Positions 25,228-34,638 are shown, counted from the stretch's first letter. The stretch: DNA of 64,000 nt from Hyphomicrobiales bacterium (GCA_900473185.1 UCKU01000034.1:62001-126000), one strand, 5' to 3'. A program made the numbers and translations. The notes: generated by a model not told the origin, from the letters alone.

Positions 25228-26838
25228 TCACATCCGGAAGACGCCGAAGCGCGGCCCTTTGGGGATCGGCGCATTCAGGCAGGCGGAAAAGGCAAGGCCG
25301 AGCACATCGCGCGTCTGGCGCGGATCGATGATGCCGTCGTCCCAGAGACGCGCGGTGGCGTAGTAGGGATTGCCCTCGGCCTCGTAGCCGGCACGGATCG
25401 GCGCCTTGAAAGCTTCTTCATCTTCGACCGGCCAGCTTTCGCCGCGCGCCTCCATCGCATCACGGCGGATGGTGGCAAGCACGGAGGCCGCCTGCTCGCC
25501 GCCCATCACGCTGATGCGGCTGTTCGGCCAGGTGAAGAGAAAACGTGGGCGATAGGCGCGGCCGCACATGCCGTAATTGCCGGCGCCGAAACTGCCGCCG
25601 ATGATGACGGTGACCTTCGGCACGGTGGCGGTCGCGACCGCTGTGACCAGCTTCGCCCCGTCCTTGGCGATACCGCCAGCCTCATAACGGCCGCCGACCA
25701 TGAAACCCGATATGTTCTGCAGAAACAGAAGTGGCACGCGGCGCTGGCAGGCAAGCTCGATGAAATGTGCGCCTTTCAACGCGCTTTCAGAAAACAGCAC
25801 GCCGTTATTGGCGATGATGGCGACCGGCATGCCCCAGATACGGGCAAAGCCGCAGACCAGGGTCGTGCCATAGAGCGGCTTGAACTCATGCAGCTCGGAA
25901 CCATCGACGATGCGGCCGATGACCTCACGAACGTCATAGGGCGAGCGCACATCCTCCGGGATGATACCGCCCAGATCTTCCGGATCGAGTTTTGGCGGAC
26001 GTGGTGCCTGAAGGTCGATATCGACTGATTTCACGCTGTTGAGGCTGGCGGCGATATCGCGCACGAGAAGCAGCGCGTGCTCGTCATTTTCGGCGACGTG
26101 ATCGACGACGCCGGAGCGGCGGCCATGGGTCTCAGCGCCGCCGAGCTCTTCGGCCGAAATGATCTCGCCGGTCGCCGCCTTCACCAGAGGCGGGCCGGCA
26201 AGGAAGATCGTGCCCTGATTGCGCACAATGACCGTCTCGTCGGACATGGCAGGCACATAGGCGCCGCCTGCCGTGCAGCTTCCCATGACGCAGGCAATCT
26301 GCGGAATACCCTCGGCCGACATCTGTGCCTGATTGTAGAAAATCGCCCCGAAATGATCGCGATCAGGAAAGACCTCGGCCTGATGCGGGAGATTGGCGCC
26401 GCCGCTGTCGACAAGGTAGATGCACGGCAGCCGGTTCTGCATGGCGATCTCCTGCGCCCGCAGATGTTTCTTCACCGTGACAGGGAAATAGGCACCACCC
26501 TTCACCGTCGCATCATTGGCGACGATCATCACCTCGCGGCCGGAAACGCGGCCTATGCCGGTAATGATTCCGGCACCCGGCGCCTCGTCATTATACATGC
26601 CGTTCGCCGCCAGCGTGCCGATCTCCAGGAAGGGGCTGCCGGCATCGAGCAGCAACTGGATGCGATCGCGCGGCAGGAGTTTGCCCTTGCCGGTGTGGCG
26701 CTCGCGCGCTGCCTGTGAGCCGCCTCCACGGATCTTTACTGAGCGGTCGTAGAGCTCGTCGATCAGTCCTTTGTTATTGATTGTGTTCGCGTTGAAGGTC
26801 TCGCTGTCGCGATCGATATTAGAGGAAATCACCGTCAT
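25228..26838 (-). CDS. mccB: Methylcrotonyl-CoA carboxylase carboxyltransferase (beta) subunit
   Basis: 536 residues from the ATG at 26838, which overlaps the end of the dehydrogenase gene by 4 bp; the frame runs on to 26940 but that part is not homologous. Carboxyltransferase motifs: GGGSQAARERHTGKGKLLPRDRI, IYLVDSGGANLPHQAEVFPD, and GGSFGAGNYGMCGRAY with the FTWPNSRISVMGGEQAA stretch. The length and the IYLVDSGGANLP form fit MCC-beta. It carboxylates 3-methylcrotonyl-CoA to 3-methylglutaconyl-CoA with MccA. Confidence 0.93.
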   Translation of the reverse strand: MTVISSNIDRDSETFNANTINNKGLIDELYDRSVKIRGGGSQAARERHTGKGKLLPRDRIQLLLDAGSPFLEIGTLAANGMYNDEAPGAGIITGIGRVSGREVMIVANDATVKGGAYFPVTVKKHLRAQEIAMQNRLPCIYLVDSGGANLPHQAEVFPDRDHFGAIFYNQAQMSAEGIPQIACVMGSCTAGGAYVPAMSDETVIVRNQGTIFLAGPPLVKAATGEIISAEELGGAETHGRRSGVVDHVAENDEHALLLVRDIAASLNSVKSVDIDLQAPRPPKLDPEDLGGIIPEDVRSPYDVREVIGRIVDGSELHEFKPLYGTTLVCGFARIWGMPVAIIANNGVLFSESALKGAHFIELACQRRVPLLFLQNISGFMVGGRYEAGGIAKDGAKLVTAVATATVPKVTVIIGGSFGAGNYGMCGRAYRPRFLFTWPNSRISVMGGEQAASVLATIRRDAMEARGESWPVEDEEAFKAPIRAGYEAEGNPYYATARLWDDGIIDPRQTRDVLGLAFSACLNAPIPKGPRFGVFRM

Positions 26839-27980
26839 GATGCGATGAGCTCCCGGCCAATCAGATAGCGGCGAATCTCGTTGGTTCCGGCCCCAATATC
26901 GTAAAGCTTGGCATCGCGCAGGAAGCGTTCGACCGGCCATTCCTTGGTATATCCGGCGCCACCGAGCGCCTGGATCGCCTCCAGCGACACTTTCACGGCA
27001 TTTTCACTGGCAAAGAGGATCGCGGCCGCCGCATCCGAGCGGGTCGTGCGGCCGGCATCGCAGGCACGCGCCACGGAATAGACGTAGGCGCGCGACGAAT
27101 TCAGCGCGACATACATATCGGCGATCTTGCCCTGCATCAGCTGGAAGTCGCCGATCGCCTTGCCGAACTGCTTGCGCTCCCGCACATAGGGCAATACCAC
27201 GTCGAGGCAGGCTTGCATGATGCCAAGCGGACCGGCAGCGAGCACTGCACGCTCATAATCGAGGCCGGACATCAGGATCTTCACACCGTCGCCTTCCCGG
27301 CCCATCAGTGCTTCTGCCGGTACCTCGCAATCCTGAAAGACCAATTCCGCCGTATCGCTGCCGCGCATGCCGAGCTTGGAAAGCTTTTTTGAAACGCTGA
27401 AACCGGGCATCCCTTTCTCGATGATGAAAGCCGAAATACCTTTCGGTCCGGCGGCCGGATCGGTCTTTGCGTAGACGATGAGCACATCGGCATGCGGCGC
27501 ATTGGTGATCCAGAACTTCGTCCCGTTAAGGAGGTAGCGATCACCCTTGCGCTCCGCCTTGAGCCGCATGGAAACGACATCCGAGCCGGAGCCGGCTTCG
27601 GACATGGCAAGCGAGCCGACATGCTCGCCGGAAATCAGCTCTGGCAAATAGCGTTGCTTCTGTTCCGGTGTGGCCCAGCGGCGGATCTGGTTGACGCAGA
27701 GATTGGAATGGGCGCCGTAGCTCAAGCCCACGGAAGCCGAGGCACGCGAGACTTCCTCCATGGCAACGACATGTTCGAGATAGCCGAGACCGGCACCGCC
27801 GAATTCTTCTTCCACGGTGATGCCGTGAAGACCAAGCGCGCCCATCTGCGGCCAGAGCTGACGTGGAAACGTATTGCTTTCGTCGATCTCCGCAGCGAGC
27901 GGAGCAATCGTATCGGCGGCAAATCGCGCCGTCGCGTCGCGGATCGCGTCCGCGGTTTCGCCGAGCGAAAAATCAAACAT
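26835..27980 (-). CDS. ivd: Isovaleryl-CoA dehydrogenase
   Basis: 381 residues from the ATG at 27980, preceded by GGGAGGAA; the frame is open upstream to 28109. Acyl-CoA dehydrogenase fold: ANGTKFWITNAPHADVLIVYAKTD, LAMSEAGSGSDVVSMRLKAERKGD, SAYLGRDGVKILMSGLDYERAVLAAGP-like GREGDGVKILMSGLDYERAVLAAGPLGIMQACLD (Glu in the YERAV position is the catalytic base in isovaleryl-CoA dehydrogenases), and a C-terminal IQALGGAGYTKEWPVERFLRDAKL. It is first in the operon with mccB, mccA, maoC and the CitE-like lyase, that is leucine catabolism. Confidence 0.92.
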   Translation of the reverse strand: MFDFSLGETADAIRDATARFAADTIAPLAAEIDESNTFPRQLWPQMGALGLHGITVEEEFGGAGLGYLEHVVAMEEVSRASASVGLSYGAHSNLCVNQIRRWATPEQKQRYLPELISGEHVGSLAMSEAGSGSDVVSMRLKAERKGDRYLLNGTKFWITNAPHADVLIVYAKTDPAAGPKGISAFIIEKGMPGFSVSKKLSKLGMRGSDTAELVFQDCEVPAEALMGREGDGVKILMSGLDYERAVLAAGPLGIMQACLDVVLPYVRERKQFGKAIGDFQLMQGKIADMYVALNSSRAYVYSVARACDAGRTTRSDAAAAILFASENAVKVSLEAIQALGGAGYTKEWPVERFLRDAKLYDIGAGTNEIRRYLIGRELIAS

Positions 27981-28045
27981 GGCATTCCTCCCGCTACAAT
28001 ATGTAGCGCGGGTTGCTGCCGCTTCAAAGCACCCTCGAACGAAGC

Positions 28046-29059
28046 CTATTCCCATTGCGCCGATTTCGCTTCCTCGCGGCGGAAAGCATCGGGGCTCTTG
28101 CCCATCCATTTCCTGAAGGCGCGAAAGAAGGCGCTGGGTTCGGAATAGCCGAGCTGCGCGGCGATTTCGCCGATGGTCTTCGACGTGTTCAATAGCATGT
28201 CGATGGCGAGATCCCGGCGGATATCGTCTTTGATGCCGGCATAGCTCTGGCCCTCGTCATGCAGGCGATGGCGGAGCGTCGAGGATGGCAGGCGCATCTC
28301 GGCAGCGAGCGTGTGGAAGCTCGACCAGGCGGCGGGAGAGGTTTGCGAGAGACGACGGCGCACCGCAGCAGCAATGCCGGCATCATAGCGATAGCGCACA
28401 AGGATATTGGCGGGTGCGCCCCGCAGAAATTGCTTCAGCGCCTGTTCGCTGCGCGAAATAGGCAGATTGAGCAGAGCGCTGTCGAAACCGAGCCGGCTGA
28501 TCGGTTGCGAGAAGCGCACCGGCGCACCGAAAAAGAGCCGATAATCGGCGCCCTGGTTTGGCTCTTCGCATCGGAAATCGACAAGGCGGATCGGGATACG
28601 CCGGCCGACAAGCCAGCAGATGATGCCATGCAGGATGATCCAGTAGGTGCGATAGGCGAAGGCCGAGCGCGGCTCGCCTGCGTCGCGAAGCTCAATCTGA
28701 GCCAGCCCGTCGCGGATAACGAGCGTACCACGCGGATCGTCCAGCACCACGTCGAGGAAACGCAAGGCGCGGCGCAGGGCGTGGCCGAGCGTGGGCGCGT
28801 GCAGCACGCAATGGCAGAGCAGGGTGAAGCTGCCGCTGCGCATCGGTCGGGCGCCCATGCCGAAGAATTCATCGTCGAGTTCGGCGGCGATCGCTAGCCA
28901 CAATGCGCCATAGGCCTCAGCTGAAACCGGTTGATCGATCCGCTGCGGCAGGCCGAGCTTGGTCAGAAGAGACGCCGTCGGCTTCCCAAGGCGGCGCAGG
29001 CTATCGAGCGCTTCCTCGACGAAGCCCGGTGCGATCATGCGTCGCTCGATTTCGGCCAT
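28046..29059 (-). CDS. AraC-family transcriptional regulator
   Basis: 337 residues from the ATG at 29059, with a CGGAGTG site about 9 nt upstream; the reading frame extends to a TTG at 29083 which lacks one. The long N-terminal part is of the OruR/ArgR-like AraC ligand-binding type. The C-terminal HTH pair is SSTLRHRLHDEGQSY and KTIGEIAAQLGYSEPSAFFRAFRKWMGKSPDAFR, the classic AraC signature. It is divergent from the plus-strand SDR/thiolase operon and lies just before the ivd operon, so it likely controls branched-chain amino acid catabolism in one or both arms. Confidence 0.88.
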   Translation of the reverse strand: MAEIERRMIAPGFVEEALDSLRRLGKPTASLLTKLGLPQRIDQPVSAEAYGALWLAIAAELDDEFFGMGARPMRSGSFTLLCHCVLHAPTLGHALRRALRFLDVVLDDPRGTLVIRDGLAQIELRDAGEPRSAFAYRTYWIILHGIICWLVGRRIPIRLVDFRCEEPNQGADYRLFFGAPVRFSQPISRLGFDSALLNLPISRSEQALKQFLRGAPANILVRYRYDAGIAAAVRRRLSQTSPAAWSSFHTLAAEMRLPSSTLRHRLHDEGQSYAGIKDDIRRDLAIDMLLNTSKTIGEIAAQLGYSEPSAFFRAFRKWMGKSPDAFRREEAKSAQWE

Positions 29060-29205
29060 CGCTATTTCACTCCGGTAAGCCAATATGGCAAAACTGGCCG
29101 AAATAATGGGGCAATTCTGTCATCGCTTGCAATAGGGCGAGGGAATAGAATCCTTGTTCAGGCGGACCCTGGAGGAGATGTCTGCCGGGCAGGGAGGAGC
29201 GATCC

Positions 29206-29973
29206 GTGCAAATCCGCGGCGCAAGTTTCATCGTTACCGGTGGCGGCTCAGGGCTCGGGGCGGCAACGGCACGCATGCTCGTCGAAGCCGGCGGGCGCGT
29301 GACGATCGCCGATCTCAATCTCGATGCAGGCGAGGCGATCGCTCGCGAACTGGGACAGGATACGCGCTTCATCAGGGCCGACGTGACCGAAGAAGAGGAC
29401 GGTGCGGCGGTGATTGCCGCGGCCGTGAATGCTTTCGGCCCGCTTCGCGGGCTTATCAACTGCGCCGGCGTAGCGCCGGCCGAAAAGGTCGTCGGCCGCG
29501 ATGGACCGCACCGGCTGGAGAGCTTTGCCCGCACGATCGGCATCAATCTCATCGGCACTTTCAACATGATCCGGCTTGCCGCCGCTGCTATCCAGGCTGT
29601 GCAACCGGATGCGGAGGGCGAGCGGGGTGTGATCGTCAATACGGCCTCGGCCGCCGCCTTCGACGGACAGATCGGTCAGGCAGCCTACGCCGCCTCCAAG
29701 GGCGGTGTCGCCGCGATGACGCTGCCGATCGCCCGCGAGCTTGCGCGTCACGGCATCCGCACCGTGTCGATCGCGCCCGGCATTTTCGAAACGCCGATGA
29801 TGGCTGGCATGCCGGCGGAGGTGCGGGAAGCACTTGGCAAGAGCGTGCCTTTCCCATCGCGTCTCGGGCATCCGGCGGAATTTGCCGCGCTGGTGCGTCA
29901 TATCCTGGAAAACAGCATGCTGAACGGCGAGGTCATCCGCCTCGACGGCGCATTGCGCATGGGCGCGCGCTAA
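29206..29973 (+). CDS. Short-chain dehydrogenase, 3-hydroxy-2-methylbutyryl-CoA dehydrogenase-like
   Basis: 255 residues from a GTG start at 29206, chosen for the AGGGAGGAG site 5-12 nt upstream. NAD motif TGGGSGLGAATARMLVEAGG, LINCAGVAP, catalytic Ser (VNTASAAAFDGQIGQ), YAASKGG (Tyr and Lys), and SIAPGIFETPMM. The ending (FAALVRHILENSMLNGEVIRLDGALRM) is the HSD10-type SDR pattern. With the following thiolase and acyl-CoA dehydrogenase it suggests the last steps of isoleucine breakdown to acetyl-CoA and propionyl-CoA. Confidence 0.88.
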   Translation: MQIRGASFIVTGGGSGLGAATARMLVEAGGRVTIADLNLDAGEAIARELGQDTRFIRADVTEEEDGAAVIAAAVNAFGPLRGLINCAGVAPAEKVVGRDGPHRLESFARTIGINLIGTFNMIRLAAAAIQAVQPDAEGERGVIVNTASAAAFDGQIGQAAYAASKGGVAAMTLPIARELARHGIRTVSIAPGIFETPMMAGMPAEVREALGKSVPFPSRLGHPAEFAALVRHILENSMLNGEVIRLDGALRMGAR

Positions 29974-29996
29974 GCGCCTGGCCCGAAGGAGGAAAC

Positions 29997-31184
29997 ATGG
30001 CCCTGCAAAATCCTATCGTCATCGTCGGCGCAGCCCGCACGCCGATCGGCAGTTTTCAGGGTGAACTCAAGGATGCCGCGGCCCCCGAGCTCGGTGCAAC
30101 GGCAATCCGTGCGGCCCTGCAGCGCAGTGGCGTCGAGGCGGATGCAATCGAGGAGGTCGTTTTCGGTTGCGTTCTGCCGGCCGGACAGGGTCAGGCGCCA
30201 GCCCGCCAGGCGGCGATCCATGCCGGGCTGCCTTTTGCGACAGGGGCGAGCACCGTCAACAAGATGTGCGGTTCCGGCATGAAGGCAGTCATGATGGCCC
30301 ATGACCTGATTGCGGTGGGAAGCGCTTCGGTGGCGGTCGCGGGCGGCATGGAAAGCATGACCAATGCGCCCTATCTCCTTGATCGTGCCCGTGCGGGTTA
30401 CAGGCTCGGTCATGGGCGGGTCGTGGATCATATGTTCCTCGACGGGCTGGAGGATGCGTATGACAAGGGGCGCTTGATGGGCAGCTTTGCGGAGGATTGC
30501 GCCGAAGCCTATCAGTTTACACGCGAGGCGCAGGACGCCTATGCGGTCAAGTCGCTGACGCGGGCGCAGAAGGCGATCGCCGAAGGCTATTTTGACAGCG
30601 AAATCGTGCCCGTGACGGTGAAATCCGGCAAGGCCGAGCAGGTGGCAAACCGCGACGAACAGCCGGGCAAGGCGAGGCCTGACAAGATCCCGACCCTGAA
30701 GCCGGCTTTTCGCGACGGCGGCACGGTGACGGCCGCCAATTCCAGTTCGATTTCCGATGGTGCGGCTGCGCTTGTTTTGATGCGCCGCTCGGAGGCGAAT
30801 CGCCGCGGCCTGAGGCCGCTTGCCACCATCCTCGGCCATGCCACGCATTCGCAGGCCCCCAATCTCTTCGCCACCGCGCCGATCGGCGCTTTGCAAAAGC
30901 TCTCGGATCGCACCGGCCTGCCGCTCTCCGATGTCGATCTCTTCGAAATCAACGAGGCCTTTGCCGTCGTCGCCATGGCAGCGATGCGCGATCTCGACCT
31001 GCCGCATGAGAAGGTCAATGTACATGGTGGTGCTTGCGCGCTTGGCCATCCGATCGGTGCGTCCGGAGCCCGTATTCTGGTGACGCTTCTGTCGGCGCTG
31101 GAGCGTTACGACCTGAAGCGCGGCATGGCCGCACTTTGCATCGGCGGCGGTGAGGCAACCGCCGTCGCCATCGAGCGGCACTAG
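29997..31184 (+). CDS. Acetyl-CoA C-acyltransferase (thiolase)
   Basis: 395 residues from the ATG at 29997, preceded by AAGGAGGAAAC. The frame is open much further back (to 29154) but that part overlaps the SDR gene in a different frame and is spurious. Catalytic motifs: NKMCGSGMKAVMMA (nucleophilic Cys about residue 91), NEAFA, GGACALGHPIGASGA, and the terminal CIGGGEATA. It cleaves 3-ketoacyl-CoA (here probably 2-methylacetoacetyl-CoA or acetoacetyl-CoA). It lies 23 bp after the SDR stop. Confidence 0.93.
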   Translation: MALQNPIVIVGAARTPIGSFQGELKDAAAPELGATAIRAALQRSGVEADAIEEVVFGCVLPAGQGQAPARQAAIHAGLPFATGASTVNKMCGSGMKAVMMAHDLIAVGSASVAVAGGMESMTNAPYLLDRARAGYRLGHGRVVDHMFLDGLEDAYDKGRLMGSFAEDCAEAYQFTREAQDAYAVKSLTRAQKAIAEGYFDSEIVPVTVKSGKAEQVANRDEQPGKARPDKIPTLKPAFRDGGTVTAANSSSISDGAAALVLMRRSEANRRGLRPLATILGHATHSQAPNLFATAPIGALQKLSDRTGLPLSDVDLFEINEAFAVVAMAAMRDLDLPHEKVNVHGGACALGHPIGASGARILVTLLSALERYDLKRGMAALCIGGGEATAVAIERH

Positions 31185-31200
31185 GGAAGGAGGAGGGCCG

Positions 31201-32328
31201 ATGATCCTTTCCGAACTTCAGCAGCAGATCCGCGATCTCGCTCGCGACTTCGCCCGCGAGCGGCTGGCGCCGGGCGCGGCCAAGCGCGATCGGGAGCATC
31301 TCTTTCCGCGCGAAGAGTTGAAGGAAATGGGCGAACTCGGTCTACTTGGCATGCTCGTGCCTGAGACCTACGGCGGATCGGATACTGGCGTCATCGCCTA
31401 TGCTGCGGCACTGGAAGAGATCGCCTCCGGCGACGGACCCTGCTCGACCATCATGAGTGTGCACAGTTCGGTCGGCTGCGTGCCGATCCTGAAATTCGGC
31501 AATGAAGAGCAGCGGCAACGTTTCCTGCCAAAGCTTGCCAGCGGCGAGTGGATCGGCGGTTTTGCGCTGACGGAGCCACAGGCGGGCTCGGATGCCTCGA
31601 ACCTGAAAACGCGGGCGCGGCGCAACGGCGACCACTATGTGCTCGACGGCGCCAAGCAGTTCATCACCTCGGGCAAGAACGGACAGGTCATCATTGTCTT
31701 TGCCGTCACTGATCCGGATGCCGGCAAAAAGGGCATCACTGCCTTCATCGTGCCGACCGATACGCCGGGTTATGAGGTTATCCGCGTCGAGGAAAAGCTC
31801 GGCCTGCATTCCTCCGACACCTGCCAGATCGCCTTCACCGGCATGCGCATTCCGGCCGAGCTCAGGCTCGGTGAGGAGGGCGAGGGTTATCGTATCGCGC
31901 TTGCCAATCTGGAGGGTGGGCGGATCGGAATTGCGGCGCAGGCCGTCGGCATGGCGCAGGCGTCCTTCGAGGCGGCGCGCGATTATGCTCGCGAGCGGAC
32001 TGCCTTCGGCAAGCCGATCGTCGAACACCAAGCCGTGGCCTTCCGGCTCGCCGACATGGCGACGCGGATCGAGGCGGCGCGACAGCTCGTCTTCCATGCG
32101 GCCTCGCTAAGGGAAGCGGGACAGCCATGCCTGTCGGAGGCTTCGATGGCCAAGCTCTTTGCCTCTGAGATGGCCGAGCGTGTCTGCTCAGATGCGATCC
32201 AGATCCATGGTGGCTATGGTTACACAGCCGACTATCCGGTGGAGCGGATTTATCGCGATGTGCGCATCTGCCAGATCTATGAGGGAACAAGCGACGTGCA
32301 GCGCATGGTGATTGCCCGCAACCTATAA
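31201..32328 (+). CDS. Acyl-CoA dehydrogenase, short/branched-chain type
   Basis: 375 residues, start set by AGGAGGGCCG before the ATG. ACAD motifs: FALTEPQAGSDASNLKTRARRNGD, GAKQFITSGKNGQVIIVFAVTD, LGLHSSDTCQIAFTGMRIPAE, and IHGGYGYTADYPVERIYRDVRICQIYEGTSDVQRMVIAR. The terminal YEGTSDVQRM Glu is at the usual short-chain catalytic-base position. In context it may be the 2-methylbutyryl- or isobutyryl-CoA dehydrogenase for isoleucine or valine. The exact substrate is inferred. Confidence 0.9.
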   Translation: MILSELQQQIRDLARDFARERLAPGAAKRDREHLFPREELKEMGELGLLGMLVPETYGGSDTGVIAYAAALEEIASGDGPCSTIMSVHSSVGCVPILKFGNEEQRQRFLPKLASGEWIGGFALTEPQAGSDASNLKTRARRNGDHYVLDGAKQFITSGKNGQVIIVFAVTDPDAGKKGITAFIVPTDTPGYEVIRVEEKLGLHSSDTCQIAFTGMRIPAELRLGEEGEGYRIALANLEGGRIGIAAQAVGMAQASFEAARDYARERTAFGKPIVEHQAVAFRLADMATRIEAARQLVFHAASLREAGQPCLSEASMAKLFASEMAERVCSDAIQIHGGYGYTADYPVERIYRDVRICQIYEGTSDVQRMVIARNL

Positions 32329-32387
32329 CGATAAGGCCTGGCTTCTGGAGGAGAGGAGCGGGCCGATAGAGGGAGGAAAAAGACCAC

Positions 32388-33620
32388 ATGGTGGAATCTG
32401 CTCGTTTGAGCCTGCATGTCCCCGAACCCGCCGTCCGCCCGGGCGGCCATCCCGATTTTTCCAATGTCAAGATCGCCAAGGCCGGGTCGGTGCCGCGGCC
32501 GGAGGTCGATGTCGCGTCTGAAGACATCCGCGAGCTTGCCTATTCGATCATTCGCGTGCTGAACCGCGACGGCGAGGCGGTCGGCCCCTGGGCAGGGTCT
32601 TTGACGGACGAAGAATTGCTGACCGGGCTTCGAAACATGGTGAAGCTGCGCGCTTTCGATGCCCGCATGCTGATGGCGCAGCGGCAGGGCAAGACCTCCT
32701 TCTACATGCAGCATCTCGGCGAAGAGGCGGTCAGCTGCGCCTTCCGCAAGGCGCTGCAGAAGGGAGACATGAATTTCCCGACCTATCGCCAGGCTGGCCT
32801 CTTGATCGCCGACGACTACCCGATGGTCGAGATGATGAACCAGATCTACTCGAACGAGAGTGATCCGCTGCGCGGACGCCAGCTTCCCATCATGTATTCC
32901 TCCAAGGAGCACGGCTTCTTCACGATCTCGGGCAATCTCGCCACGCAATATGTGCAGGCGGTCGGCTGGGCCATGGCCTCGGCGATCAAGAATGACAGCC
33001 GCATTGCCGCGGCCTGGATTGGTGACGGCTCGACGGCGGAATCGGACTTCCATTCGGCCCTGGTCTTTGCGTCCACCTACAAGGCGCCTGTCATCCTCAA
33101 CATCGTCAACAATCAGTGGGCGATATCCACTTTCCAGGGCATTGCCCGCGGCGGCTCCGGCACATTTGCCGCCCGCGGCCTCGGTTTCGGCATTCCGGCG
33201 CTACGGGTCGATGGCAACGACTATCTCGCCGTCCATGCCGTCGCCCGCTGGGCGACGGAGCGAGCCCGGCGCAATCTCGGCCCGACGCTGATCGAATATG
33301 TTACCTATCGCGTCGGCGCCCATTCGACCTCCGACGATCCGAGCGCCTATCGCCCGAAGACGGAATCGGAAGCCTGGCCGCTCGGCGATCCCGTCCTGCG
33401 GCTGAAGAAACACCTGATCGTCAGGGGCGTCTGGTCGGAGGAGCGCCATACCCAGGCCGAAGCGGAGATCCTGGATGAGGTGATCGAGGCCCAACGCCAG
33501 GCCGAGGGGCACGGCACGCTGCATGACGGCGGCAAGCCCTCGGTGCGCGACATCTTCGAAGGCGTCTATGCCGAGATGCCGCCGCATATTCGTCGCCAGC
33601 GGCAGAAGGCGGGGTACTGA
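32388..33620 (+). CDS. bkdA1: 2-Oxoisovalerate dehydrogenase E1 alpha subunit
   Basis: 410 residues. A GGGAGG site precedes the ATG. An N-terminal extension (about 60 residues) is typical for the branched-chain E1 alpha. TPP motif GDGSTAESDFHSALVFASTYKAPVILNIVNNQW (GDG to NN), TYRVGAHSTSDDPSAYRP (phosphorylation-loop equivalent) and ARGLGFGIPALRVDGND. It decarboxylates the 2-keto acids of Val, Leu and Ile. First gene of the four-subunit complex, 60 bp after the acyl-CoA dehydrogenase. Confidence 0.93.
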   Translation: MVESARLSLHVPEPAVRPGGHPDFSNVKIAKAGSVPRPEVDVASEDIRELAYSIIRVLNRDGEAVGPWAGSLTDEELLTGLRNMVKLRAFDARMLMAQRQGKTSFYMQHLGEEAVSCAFRKALQKGDMNFPTYRQAGLLIADDYPMVEMMNQIYSNESDPLRGRQLPIMYSSKEHGFFTISGNLATQYVQAVGWAMASAIKNDSRIAAAWIGDGSTAESDFHSALVFASTYKAPVILNIVNNQWAISTFQGIARGGSGTFAARGLGFGIPALRVDGNDYLAVHAVARWATERARRNLGPTLIEYVTYRVGAHSTSDDPSAYRPKTESEAWPLGDPVLRLKKHLIVRGVWSEERHTQAEAEILDEVIEAQRQAEGHGTLHDGGKPSVRDIFEGVYAEMPPHIRRQRQKAGY

Positions 33621-33621
33621 C

Positions 33622-34635
33622 ATGGCCCGGATGACGATGATCGAGGCCGTACGCAGCGCCATGGACGTCTCGATGGCGCGCGACGACAATGTTGTGGTCT
33701 TCGGCGAAGACGTCGGCTACTTCGGCGGCGTCTTCCGCTGCACGCAGGGCCTGCAGGCGAAATACGGCAAGACGCGCTGCTTCGACACGCCGATCAGCGA
33801 ATCCGGCATTGTCGGTACGGCGATCGGCATGGCGGCCTATGGGCTGAAGCCCTGCGTCGAAATCCAGTTCGCGGATTATATGTATCCGGCTTACGACCAG
33901 CTGACGCAGGAGGCGGCGCGTATCCGCTACCGCTCAAACGGCGATTTCACCTGCCCGATCGTCGTGCGCATGCCGACCGGCGGCGGCATCTTCGGTGGCC
34001 AGACGCACAGCCAGAGCCCGGAGGCGCTGTTTACCCATGTCTGCGGCCTGAAAGTGGTGGTGCCGTCCAACCCCTATGACGCCAAGGGCCTGCTGATTGC
34101 CGCGATCGAGGATCCAGATCCTGTCATGTTCCTGGAGCCGAAGCGGCTCTATAATGGACCTTTCGATGGCCATCACGAGCGGCCGGTGACGCCATGGTCG
34201 AAGCATGATCTCGGCGAGGTACCGGAGGGACATTTTACGATCCCGATCGGCAAGGCTGAGGTGCGGCGCACGGGCTCGGCCGTGACGGTCGTTGCCTACG
34301 GCACGATGGTGCATGTGGCGCTCGCCGCCGCCGAAGATGCCGGCATCGATGCGGAGGTTATCGATCTCCGGAGCCTTTTGCCGCTCGACCTCGATACGAT
34401 CGTCAAATCCGTCACCAAGACCGGACGCTGCGTCGTCGTTCATGAAGCCACCCTGACCTCGGGTTTCGGCGCGGAGGTCGTGTCGCTGGTGCAGGAACAT
34501 TGCTTCTACCATCTGGAAGCCCCGGTCGTGCGCGTCGCCGGCTGGGATACGCCCTATCCGCATGCGCAGGAATGGGATTATTTCCCCGGACCCGGCCGCC
34601 TCGGGCGCGCGCTTGCAGAAGTGATGGAGGCCTGA
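33622..34635 (+). CDS. bkdA2: 2-Oxoisovalerate dehydrogenase E1 beta subunit
   Basis: 337 residues. Opens MARMTMIEAVRSAMDVSMARDDNVVVFGEDVGYFGGVFRCTQGL, the E1 beta pattern, followed by RYRSNGDFTCPIVVRMPTGGG, GLKVVVPSNPYDAKGLLIAAIEDPDPVMFLEPKRLY and a transketolase C-terminal domain with HEATLTSGFGAEV. The stop of the E1 alpha gene lies 1 bp before this start, so they are coupled. With the alpha subunit it forms the alpha2beta2 E1. Confidence 0.94.
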   Translation: MARMTMIEAVRSAMDVSMARDDNVVVFGEDVGYFGGVFRCTQGLQAKYGKTRCFDTPISESGIVGTAIGMAAYGLKPCVEIQFADYMYPAYDQLTQEAARIRYRSNGDFTCPIVVRMPTGGGIFGGQTHSQSPEALFTHVCGLKVVVPSNPYDAKGLLIAAIEDPDPVMFLEPKRLYNGPFDGHHERPVTPWSKHDLGEVPEGHFTIPIGKAEVRRTGSAVTVVAYGTMVHVALAAAEDAGIDAEVIDLRSLLPLDLDTIVKSVTKTGRCVVVHEATLTSGFGAEVVSLVQEHCFYHLEAPVVRVAGWDTPYPHAQEWDYFPGPGRLGRALAEVMEA

Positions 34636-34638
34636 ACC

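Noticed and set aside
29154..31184. A long 676-codon open frame spanning the SDR and thiolase genes
   Set aside because: Only its last 395 codons are thiolase; the upstream part lies over the SDR gene in another frame, with arginine-rich nonsense sequence. The thiolase has its own ATG and ribosome site at 29997.
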